Assembly: GCA_021405325.1 (NCBI GenBank)
Contig: QWII01000023.1
Location: 62,001-126,000, forward strand
Length of the DNA: 64,000 nt
Direction: 5' to 3'
Source of the DNA: Caldilinea sp. CFX5
GTDB taxonomy: Bacteria; Chloroflexota; Anaerolineae; Caldilineales; Caldilineaceae
Shown here: in pieces, positions 35,577 to 42,231 of the stretch
Layout of the letters: every line of letters begins with the position of its first letter
Numbering within the stretch: position 1 is the stretch's first letter
Notes under the pieces: generated by a model
The model's input: only the letters and a program-made list of their open reading frames with translations
Databases searched by the model: none
Told to the model about the DNA's origin: nothing
Program-made: the position numbers and the translations under genes

Positions 35577-35605
35577 ACTATACTGCACAAAGCGGTTTTT
35601 GTCAA
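35577..35605 (-). promoter_or_regulatory. near-consensus sigma70-type promoter
   Basis: On the minus strand TTGACA (35605-35600) and TATAGT (35582-35577) are separated by exactly 17 bp. It is the best promoter match in the window and points to the 52-aa gene, with a leader of about 95 nt. Confidence 0.8.
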
Positions 35606-35703
35606 CTGCTAGTAAAAAAACGAGGAAAATAACTTAAACATTGTTCACTTAGTTTGCGAAATTGTTATTTTTTTTGAGCGAATCCAGCCAAGGCGTCAGC
35701 TTG

Positions 35704-36669
35704 CTACCAATGAGTACTCACCCGTTGTTTGACAAGCCAATCCCGTTCGAGCAGTTGAAGAAATTGTCTGTTCTCTTGCGTAAGTTCTTCGGTTCTGGCG
35801 CTCAAGGGGTAATGCAAGCGCTGTTCAGCAAAACGGCGCACCAGTCCATCTTGTGTGGTCCGTAGCAACGGTTTGAGCAGGGCATTTGCCATTTCACGAT
35901 TGCCGGCGATATCGTGGGCGGTGGCGATCCAAATGGTGCGTGTGTCAGCATTAATGCTTTCCAGCACTGGCGTATGCAAAAGCTTGTTGGCTTGTTCTGT
36001 ACAGCCGCCAAAGGTAAATGCATAAAGAAAGCAATACTCTACTACAGCCGGCGCTTCAACAAAGGTGGTGTAGTGGTCGCGTATGACCTGAAGAAGTTTG
36101 TTGCGTTCGCCCAACTCCCCTAATGCTCGCAAATAGTAGCGTGTCAGATCAAGCCGTTGGGCCAGCGCAACTTGTGCCGGCTCATTTTCCCACCATTGCT
36201 TTAAACCTGACCAATCCTGGCGGAAATAGAAGAGCATACAGATCTGATTGGGGGTGGGCGGGTGATCCTGCGCTTGGGCAATAAGCTGGATGGCTTCCTG
36301 GTGCTTGCCCTGACTTGCCTGTTCGTAGGCGCAGTAAATCGCCTCTTGCCAGGCCCAGTCGGCCAGCGGATGCAACCAACGCAAGCTGTTTTTTACCCGA
36401 CGCGCACCTGCAAAGTTACCCTGATAGAACAAACGATCGGAAAAACGAAAACCCAGCGAGGGAATGACAGCGAGAATGACCCAGGCGACAACACTGATGT
36501 AGCCGGCATGGCTACGCCAGAAAAGTAAGCTGGCAGCAGTACAGAGCAAGATGCCGGTGGAAATTGGGATCCAACGGCGGCTATTACGCACGGGGTCGGT
36601 TAGCGTCTGCAAAATGGTGATCGATGATGCAATAATGACAATAACAACTAAGATCAGGTTTAATCCCAT
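35704..36669 (-). CDS. membrane/TPR-like half of a rhomboid-type protein, rhomboid domain missing
   Basis: This 321-aa protein has two or three N-terminal membrane helices (LILVVIVIIASSITIL; ISVVAWVILAVIPSLGF), then FRFSDRLFYQGNFAGARRVKNSLRWLHPLADWAWQ and a helical repeat region. It ends RRFAEQRLHYPLSARTEEL...LQLLERDW. As I recall it, this architecture is the N-terminal half of cyanobacterial and Chloroflexota rhomboid proteases, in which the same linker leads into a six-helix rhomboid domain. Here the frame stops after the linker, and I find no GASG or HxxGN rhomboid motifs downstream in the 230 bp before the next promoter. It could be a natural stand-alone scaffold or a truncation product. 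ATG 36669 is chosen by family start. The upstream extension to 36807 is AT-rich and unsupported. Confidence 0.6.
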   Translation of the reverse strand: MGLNLILVVIVIIASSITILQTLTDPVRNSRRWIPISTGILLCTAASLLFWRSHAGYISVVAWVILAVIPSLGFRFSDRLFYQGNFAGARRVKNSLRWLHPLADWAWQEAIYCAYEQASQGKHQEAIQLIAQAQDHPPTPNQICMLFYFRQDWSGLKQWWENEPAQVALAQRLDLTRYYLRALGELGERNKLLQVIRDHYTTFVEAPAVVEYCFLYAFTFGGCTEQANKLLHTPVLESINADTRTIWIATAHDIAGNREMANALLKPLLRTTQDGLVRRFAEQRLHYPLSARTEELTQENRQFLQLLERDWLVKQRVSTHW

Positions 36670-36894
36670 GATGGCAGCGTACAAATCAGGCTTGATGAAG
36701 CGCAACTGCGTGTTGATTGCGGCAGGATTGTTTAATACAATCAGATTGAAAATTACAAAAATGTAATTTTGATTTGGTATTATACCGTGCTTTACACAGA
36801 AAGTCAATTACCCTGGTTGCCCGGGTTGCCGGCCCCGATTATTCCAAACCAAGGCAAAACAAAATTGTCGAATGACCTTGTGATAATTCCTTTG

Positions 36895-37938
36895 TTATTT
36901 TACTTCGTGTAGAAGCGGTTCTTTGGCAAGCCACCGTAAGATATTGGTATAATCATCACTGCGCCAGGCGACCTGATCTTTGCTGCGCACACCAAAAGCG
37001 ATATGGGGTGTTAACAAGAGATTCGCCCTGTTCTCGCGTGCTAGCTGCACAAGTGGATGATTGGCAGGCAATGGCTCCCACTCATAAGTGTCCAAGGCGG
37101 CGCCGCCTAGGTGGCCTGCTTGCAACGCTGCGACTAAATCAGCTTCGTGAACCGTGCCGCCACTGCCGCAACTGACGAGAAAGGCGCCCCGTCTCATCTG
37201 TTGAAAAACCGCCCTATTCAGATGCAACTCGGTCTCCGCTGAGTAGGGAAGAAGGTTACACAGAAAATCGCTTTGGGCGAAGAGGGTTTCCTCAGTCCCA
37301 TAGGTGATCCCCAGCTCTGCTTCTACGGTCACGGGTAGCCGCCGTCGTTTGTGATACAACACCTGCGCCGGTCGAAACCCGCGCAGACAGCGCGCCAACT
37401 CGGCGCCAATCTCCCCAAAGCCCAGGATGCCCACGGTCTTTTGGTAGAGACCATCAATGTTGCTGCGATTGGTCCAATTGTAGGCAAAGGTGTTTTCATC
37501 CGTGCGGTGGGCCGGTCGTCCCCAATCGATTGCGGCTGTGGTCATAGCTTGCGCTTCCACTAGCCGTTTCACCAACGCCAACATCTGCATCACCAAATGT
37601 TCCGCCACGAGGATACAACCTTCAATCGGCCAGGTGCAAACGGGAATGCCACGCGCACGCGCCGCCGCTACATCAATATCATAGGTGAGCGATCCCAAGC
37701 GTTGGATCAGTTGCAAGCGGTGACCGGCGGCAATCATTTCGGCATCAATGGCGCCGGCCCGTTCACTGATCAAAAAGTCCATTTGCGGCAATCGCGCCAG
37801 AATGGTGGCGCGATCCGGCGTCCGCAACATGGTGACGGCCACTGCCGCCGGCGCCGCTTCTAACGCTGCTTGTTGATGATGGGGGCTACGTTCGGTCAGA
37901 AAAAGAAGTTGATAGGCTTGACTGGACATAAGATTCAT
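36895..37938 (-). CDS. D-2-hydroxyacid dehydrogenase family protein with altered active site
   Basis: This 347-aa NAD(P)-dependent oxidoreductase fold has a substrate domain, the nucleotide motif GILGFGEIGAELA (about residues 169-181), LPYSAETELHLN, a dinucleotide-domain helix (EADLVAALQAGHLGGAALDTYEWEP) and the catalytic TPHIAFG (H312). In active family members the segment before the helix reads (N/S)xARGxxVDE, with Arg binding the substrate carboxylate. Here it is SCGSGGTVHE, with Ser259 at the Arg position. The His and a Glu before Pro remain. The substrate may therefore lack a carboxylate, or activity may be reduced. The start may also be ATG 37929. No neighbouring pathway genes identify the substrate. 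Confidence 0.78.
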   Translation of the reverse strand: MNLMSSQAYQLLFLTERSPHHQQAALEAAPAAVAVTMLRTPDRATILARLPQMDFLISERAGAIDAEMIAAGHRLQLIQRLGSLTYDIDVAAARARGIPVCTWPIEGCILVAEHLVMQMLALVKRLVEAQAMTTAAIDWGRPAHRTDENTFAYNWTNRSNIDGLYQKTVGILGFGEIGAELARCLRGFRPAQVLYHKRRRLPVTVEAELGITYGTEETLFAQSDFLCNLLPYSAETELHLNRAVFQQMRRGAFLVSCGSGGTVHEADLVAALQAGHLGGAALDTYEWEPLPANHPLVQLARENRANLLLTPHIAFGVRSKDQVAWRSDDYTNILRWLAKEPLLHEVK

Positions 37939-38172
37939 TTCTAGTCGGACGCAACAATGGGCCATCGCTTGTGTGTAAGCTCCCTTCCATTACACTTTGA
38001 CGGCTTTGGTGATAGCGTGTATTATACAGGTCAGTGCCCATTGTGCGTAATCGCCCCAAACCCAAATGGCTTGTCATCAGCTTTTGACGATGGCTGGTTC
38101 TATAAATAATACAATTGCGACGACATGGTTGCTGCCGTCAGGCAAACCGTTAAACGGATAGATATAACAATT

Positions 38173-38263
38173 GGCTCATGTACGGAAAGCGTGAATACCT
38201 GTCAGGTTTGCGAAACCTGACAGGTGTGGCTGGTTGAGACCTCACACTTTCTGTACATGAGCC
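38173..38263. repeat. nested double palindrome upstream of the PhyH gene
   Basis: Outer arms 38173-38194 and 38242-38263 (GGCTCATGTACGGAAAGCG.. type) match at 20 of 22 positions. Inside lies a perfect 13-bp palindrome ACCTGTCAGGTTT-GCG-AAACCTGACAGGT (38197-38225). The inner sequence resembles a palindrome that I recall as repeated in many bacterial genomes. The element ends about 10 bp before the ribosome site of the PhyH gene, so it could sit in its leader. Confidence 0.85.
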
Positions 38264-38285
38264 TAACAATTTAGGAGAAGTAAAC

Positions 38286-39164
38286 ATGCAAACAAACGGT
38301 CAATCGAACGGCTACCACAAGCCTTTCCCCGCGCTCACGCCGGCGCAACGGCTGCATTTAGATGTCTACGGCTATGTTATTATCGAAAATACGCTGACGG
38401 CGGACGAAGCAGGGCGGATGCGCGAAGCGCTGCAAAAACTCAAGCGCGACCTGATCGCCACCGGCGACCCGGCCAACGCTGTGGTGCGCGGCGCGCGCTT
38501 TTCGACCTACAAGCTGCACCACGTCCATTTTGCCCACATTCTGGAGGCGGACCCGGCAATTCTGGATTACTTGACCCACCCGCGCTTGGTGGCGATGGCG
38601 GAAGAGTTTGTCGGCGGCGTCGTGCGTTTGGAGGAATCGGAAGCGATTATCAATTCCCGCGCGCCGGACTATGACCCCGGCGCGCCGGTGCGCTATGGCT
38701 TTCATACCGGCACCCGCCCCGATCTCGGCACCTATACCGAAAATGGCCTCTTCCACTGTAACTTTGTCAAAACCCTGACCAACCTGACCGACCTCGGTCC
38801 TGATGACGGCGGCACAGTAGTAATTGCCGGCAGCCACAAGATCAAGGCGCCGCAAGCCCAAGTGATCGCCTGCGCCTACGAAGACCCGTCGCTGATCCAT
38901 CAATTCATCGCCCCCGCCGGCTCGACCCTGCTCTTTGCCGAGTCGTTGATCCACGCCACCGGTCAACTGCGCAGCGACAAAGAACGGGTGATCATCATTG
39001 GCGGCTACACACCCCCCATGTTCCGCGCTTGGCCCGGCCAGGAACCGAGTCAAGCCTTTGTGGACAACCTGCCTGATATTTACAAACCGTTGATCGGCGC
39101 GACCGATAGCTGGCACTGGCAACAGCGCTATCGCTCGTTGGATATGCCGGTGGTGAATAATTAA
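38286..39164 (+). CDS. phytanoyl-CoA dioxygenase (PhyH) family protein
   Basis: This 292-aa protein of the Fe(II)/2-oxoglutarate oxygenase fold shows YGYVIIENTLTADEA at the N-terminus, FHTGTRPD (H140), LTNLTDLGPDDGGTVVIAGSHK, ESLIHATG (H223) and KERVIII (R234, likely 2-oxoglutarate anchor). The first His is followed by TG rather than the classical HxD, so the usual iron-binding carboxylate is not at its normal place. Some PhyH subfamilies also have HGG or HxG here. It may hydroxylate a small molecule, possibly halogenate, or need another acid. TTAGGAG precedes the ATG by 8 nt. The M24 peptidase gene follows after 42 bp on the same strand, so co-transcription is likely. The substrate is unknown. 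Confidence 0.82.
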   Translation: MQTNGQSNGYHKPFPALTPAQRLHLDVYGYVIIENTLTADEAGRMREALQKLKRDLIATGDPANAVVRGARFSTYKLHHVHFAHILEADPAILDYLTHPRLVAMAEEFVGGVVRLEESEAIINSRAPDYDPGAPVRYGFHTGTRPDLGTYTENGLFHCNFVKTLTNLTDLGPDDGGTVVIAGSHKIKAPQAQVIACAYEDPSLIHQFIAPAGSTLLFAESLIHATGQLRSDKERVIIIGGYTPPMFRAWPGQEPSQAFVDNLPDIYKPLIGATDSWHWQQRYRSLDMPVVNN

Positions 39165-39206
39165 TTGTCAATCAGCAACGAATAATTGTTAACGAGGATG
39201 GGACGT

Positions 39207-40292
39207 ATGACACGGGCTGCACGTTTACAGCAGGCGCTGGCGGCACAGGGCTATGATGCTTTTGTGGCGACCCAGCGCCCGAACCAACTTTACTTTACTC
39301 CCCACGCCGAGCCGGTTTCCGGCTTGCCGCCGATTCCGTTTCTGGTGTTGACCGGTGATACGCCCATTGCGATTCCCGGCCCTATGTTTTACTATGCCTG
39401 TCGCGACCAACTGACTCGGTGTACGGTGGTCAAGACCGAAGTCGGCGACCCATCGGCGCAGGAACAGTTGGCGGCGACGATCAAAGCGCACGGCTGGCGA
39501 CGGGTGGCCTTTGATCAACTCTCGCCGGTGCTGGCCGATGCGCTCCATGCGGCGGCGCCCAGCACGCTTTGTGTCGCCGAACCCAAACTTGGCCCAATCC
39601 TTCGTCGCACCAAAGAGCCGGGGGAGTTAGCCTTGCTCCGGGAAGCAGCGCATATCTCCGATCTCGGCATGATCACCGCCTTTCAGGCGGCGCGACCAGG
39701 CGCCACCAATCGCGACGTGGCCGCCGAAGCCGCCGCCGTAATGCTCAAGGCGGGCTGTGAGGAAGCAGGAATGCAGGTGGTCAGCGGCCCCGGCACGGCC
39801 TATATGGGTACCGGCAATTGGGTGCTGGACCCGCGCCGGGTGATCCAAGAAGGGGACATGGTGCTGGTCGATATGGGCATTCTCTATCACGGCTATCTCG
39901 GCGACCAGACCCGCACCGCCATTGTCGGCGAAGGGACGCCACAACAGCGGGCGTTGATCACCACCGTGCAGCAAGCCTACCGCACCACCCGCGACGCCAT
40001 GAAACCAGGCGCCCGTAGCGCCGATCTCTATCAGATCACAGTGAACATATTGCAGGAAAAAGGCTGGCGCCAATACTTCCCCCATCACATTTCGCATGGG
40101 CTGGGCTTGGGCGGTGACTTGCCACGCATCGCCATCGATAGCGACGATGTGCTGCAAATCGGTGACACTCTTTCCTGCGAACCGGGCGTCTACATCCCCG
40201 GCATCGGCGGTGCCCGCTTTGAAAATATGCTCTATCTTGGGGAAACCGGCGTGGAAGAGTTGACGAAGTCGCCGGTGGATCCGGTGGGGTAA
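39207..40292 (+). CDS. M24-family aminopeptidase (Xaa-Pro aminopeptidase/creatinase fold)
   Basis: This 361-aa metallopeptidase has an N-terminal creatinase-like domain (YDAFVATQRPNQLYF) and a pita-bread catalytic domain. All five metal ligands are present: D222 (VLVDMG), D233 (YLGDQT), H297 (ISHGLG), E325 (CEPGVY) and E339 (ARFENM). It could be a Xaa-Pro dipeptidase or aminopeptidase. Some homologues act on creatine-like compounds. I chose ATG 39207 because GAGG lies 9 nt upstream. Earlier in-frame TTG and ATG codons lack spacing. It follows the PhyH gene and may be co-transcribed. Just past its stop starts the 37-bp-arm inverted repeat. Confidence 0.85.
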   Translation: MTRAARLQQALAAQGYDAFVATQRPNQLYFTPHAEPVSGLPPIPFLVLTGDTPIAIPGPMFYYACRDQLTRCTVVKTEVGDPSAQEQLAATIKAHGWRRVAFDQLSPVLADALHAAAPSTLCVAEPKLGPILRRTKEPGELALLREAAHISDLGMITAFQAARPGATNRDVAAEAAAVMLKAGCEEAGMQVVSGPGTAYMGTGNWVLDPRRVIQEGDMVLVDMGILYHGYLGDQTRTAIVGEGTPQQRALITTVQQAYRTTRDAMKPGARSADLYQITVNILQEKGWRQYFPHHISHGLGLGGDLPRIAIDSDDVLQIGDTLSCEPGVYIPGIGGARFENMLYLGETGVEELTKSPVDPVG

Positions 40293-40294
40293 CA

Positions 40295-40478
40295 GCACCA
40301 CAACAACGGATTCGGGACAGGAACGGATTTGGCTTGTCGGTCGAATTGATCGTGGTGCTAACAAGTCTAAACAAACAGTGCTGTCACGTTGATTTTCAAT
40401 CGACGCCCACTTGGTTGCACCAGGTCTACCAGCACGCAGAACAAATCCGTTCCTGTCCCGAATCCGTTGTTGTGGTGC
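40295..40478. repeat. 184-bp element with perfect 37-bp terminal inverted repeats
   Basis: Arms 40295-40331 and 40442-40478 (beginning GCACCACAACAACGGATTCG) are perfectly complementary and flank a 110-bp centre. The centre has weaker internal symmetry (GTCGAATTGATC.. against GATTTTCAATCGAC). The element fills the gap between convergent M24 and M20 peptidase genes to within 2 bp on each side. It encodes nothing. It could be a MITE-like insertion or a bidirectional terminator. Confidence 0.9.
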
Positions 40479-40479
40479 G

Positions 40480-41847
40480 TTATTCCCTCCCCAACCGTTC
40501 CAACAACAGACAATACGCCTTCTGCCCGCGTTCATAATTGTGTAGCCGGAAGAATTCGTTGGGCGAGTGTTGTTTTTCGTCGTTGAGCGCAAAGGCGAAG
40601 TTGACTGTGTAGACGCCCAGCACCTTCTGGAAGAGGCTACAGAAGGGGATGCTGCCGCCGGAGCGGACATAGAGCGGCTCTTCTTCATAGAGTTCCAGGT
40701 GGACATCGCGGGCGGCCAGGTTGCCGGGATGATCAACGGGCATGAGATAGGGATCGGCCTTGTTGTTGCCCACTTGCACATTGACCGTCACGCCAGGAGG
40801 CGTGTGGGTGAGAATGTGTTTCGTCAGCAGGTCGGCGATCTCTTCGGGGCGCTGATCGGCCACCAGGCGACAGGTGATCTTGGCGTGCGCCTCGCTGGGC
40901 AGAACGGTCTTGGTGCCGATGCCCTGGAAGCCGCCCCAAATGCCATTCACTTCCAACGTGGGCCGCGCCCAGATGCGTTCGAGAGTGCTGTAGCCCGGTT
41001 CGCCATAGGTGTCATTGACGTCAACCCGCGCCTTAAATGCCTCATCATCATGGGGCACAGCGGCGATATGCGCTCGGTCCTCGCTGCCTAATGGGCGCAC
41101 GCGGTCATAGAAGCCTTCGACCAGAATTTTGCCATCGGCGGCGCGCATGGAATCAAGAATCTCCACCAGGGCATGGATCGGGTTGGCAATGGCGCCGCCA
41201 AACATGCCGGAGTGGACATCGGCATTTGGCCCACGCACATCGATCTGCAAGGCCGCCAGCCCGCGCAGGCCAACCGTCAACTCCGGTTGCGTGTCGCTAT
41301 ATTGGCCGCCGTCCGAACTGATCACCATATCACAGGTGAACTTGGCTTTGTTAGCCTCGACAAAGGGGGGCAGTGTTGGGCTGCCGATCTCTTCTTGCCC
41401 TTCAAAGAAATATTTGACGTTGACGGGCAACTTGCCTTCGCTTTGGAGCAACGCCTCGGTCGCCAGAATCGGGGGCAACATGTTCCCCTTATCATCATTC
41501 GAGCCACGCGCATAAACACGACCGTCCTTAATCGTCGGCTCAAAGGGTGGATTCTCCCACAAGTCGAGCGGATCGACCGGCTGTACATCAAAGTGGCCGT
41601 AGATCATCACTGTCGGTTTGCCGGGGGCGTGCAGCCAATCGCCATAGACGACAGGGTGGCCGCCCGTTTCCATGATCTCCACATGTTCAATACCGGCGCG
41701 CCGCATCCGGTTGGCGACCCACTCGCCCGCCTTGCGCACATCCGCCGCATTCTCCGGCAAACTGGAGATGCTAGGGATGCGCAGAAAATCAAGCAATTCA
41801 TCCAAAAAGCGCGCCTTGTTGTCGGCCAGGTAATTCTGCCAGGTCAT
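40480..41847 (-). CDS. M20-family dipeptidase
   Basis: This 455-aa zinc peptidase of the M20/CNDP-like branch has IYGHFDVQP (His and Asp metal site), DPLDLWENPPFEP, ARGSNDDKGN (bridging Asp), FEGQEEIGSP (catalytic Glu-Glu), SSDGGQ, DVHSGMFGGAIANP (dimerisation His) and SGGSIPF near the C-terminus. It probably hydrolyses dipeptides or small peptides in the cytoplasm. ATG 41847 has AAGGAG 9 nt upstream and is preferred over 41880. The convergent neighbour is another peptidase (M24), suggesting a small peptide-catabolism group. The stop lies 2 bp from the inverted-repeat element. Confidence 0.92.
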   Translation of the reverse strand: MTWQNYLADNKARFLDELLDFLRIPSISSLPENAADVRKAGEWVANRMRRAGIEHVEIMETGGHPVVYGDWLHAPGKPTVMIYGHFDVQPVDPLDLWENPPFEPTIKDGRVYARGSNDDKGNMLPPILATEALLQSEGKLPVNVKYFFEGQEEIGSPTLPPFVEANKAKFTCDMVISSDGGQYSDTQPELTVGLRGLAALQIDVRGPNADVHSGMFGGAIANPIHALVEILDSMRAADGKILVEGFYDRVRPLGSEDRAHIAAVPHDDEAFKARVDVNDTYGEPGYSTLERIWARPTLEVNGIWGGFQGIGTKTVLPSEAHAKITCRLVADQRPEEIADLLTKHILTHTPPGVTVNVQVGNNKADPYLMPVDHPGNLAARDVHLELYEEEPLYVRSGGSIPFCSLFQKVLGVYTVNFAFALNDEKQHSPNEFFRLHNYERGQKAYCLLLERLGRE

Positions 41848-41901
41848 TTGGGATTCTTCTCCTTGTTTCAAATCGTTCAATATTTTGTAGCAGGCAAACC
41901 A

Positions 41902-41970
41902 ATCAAAGATTACGCAGACTACGCAGACTAAATAAAAGAAGAAATCTGCGTAATCGGCGTAATCTTTGAT
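41902..41970. repeat. hairpin with 9-bp repeat units (GATTACGCA)
   Basis: Arms 41902-41927 and 41945-41970 match at 24 of 26 positions around a 17-nt loop. The arms are built from GATTACGCA and GACTACGCA units. It lies between the FmdB-like gene and the M20 gene, both on the minus strand. Confidence 0.85.
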
Positions 41971-41982
41971 AAATCTTGTTCT

Positions 41983-42216
41983 TTAGTTACGACAGCCGCA
42001 AGCCCCGCCGCAACAGCCGCCGGCCATCGGCATGGACATGGGCATGGCTGCGCCGCCGCCTTCGCTCTTGACGCTGCTGGCGAAGATCGAAAGCACCCGT
42101 TGTGACGAGGGCTGGCGACAAGCGGGACAGGTGGTCGCTTCATCTGCCTTTTGGGCCGGGCGCAACTGTTCAAAGGTATCTTTGCAGGTCGGGCAAAAAT
42201 ATTCGTATAGTGGCAT
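41983..42216 (-). CDS. FmdB-family zinc ribbon protein
   Basis: This 77-aa protein starts MPLYEYFCPTCKDTFE and has a second CPAC knuckle (CPACRQPSSQRV), the standard FmdB putative regulatory zinc ribbon of four cysteines. A Met/Gly-rich tail ends GGCCGGACGCRN, adding four more cysteines that could bind metal. FmdB was named after formamidase gene regulation in Methylophilus, and for most members the role is unknown. AGAGAGG lies about 9 nt before the ATG. It is 15 bp downstream of the choice-of-anchor-B gene on the same strand, so the two may be co-transcribed. Confidence 0.88.
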   Translation of the reverse strand: MPLYEYFCPTCKDTFEQLRPAQKADEATTCPACRQPSSQRVLSIFASSVKSEGGGAAMPMSMPMAGGCCGGACGCRN

Positions 42217-42231
42217 GACGGTACATCCTCT

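Noticed and set aside
40334..40586. Small plus-strand frames across the inverted repeat
   Set aside because: They run through non-coding palindrome arms and into the antisense of the M20 gene.
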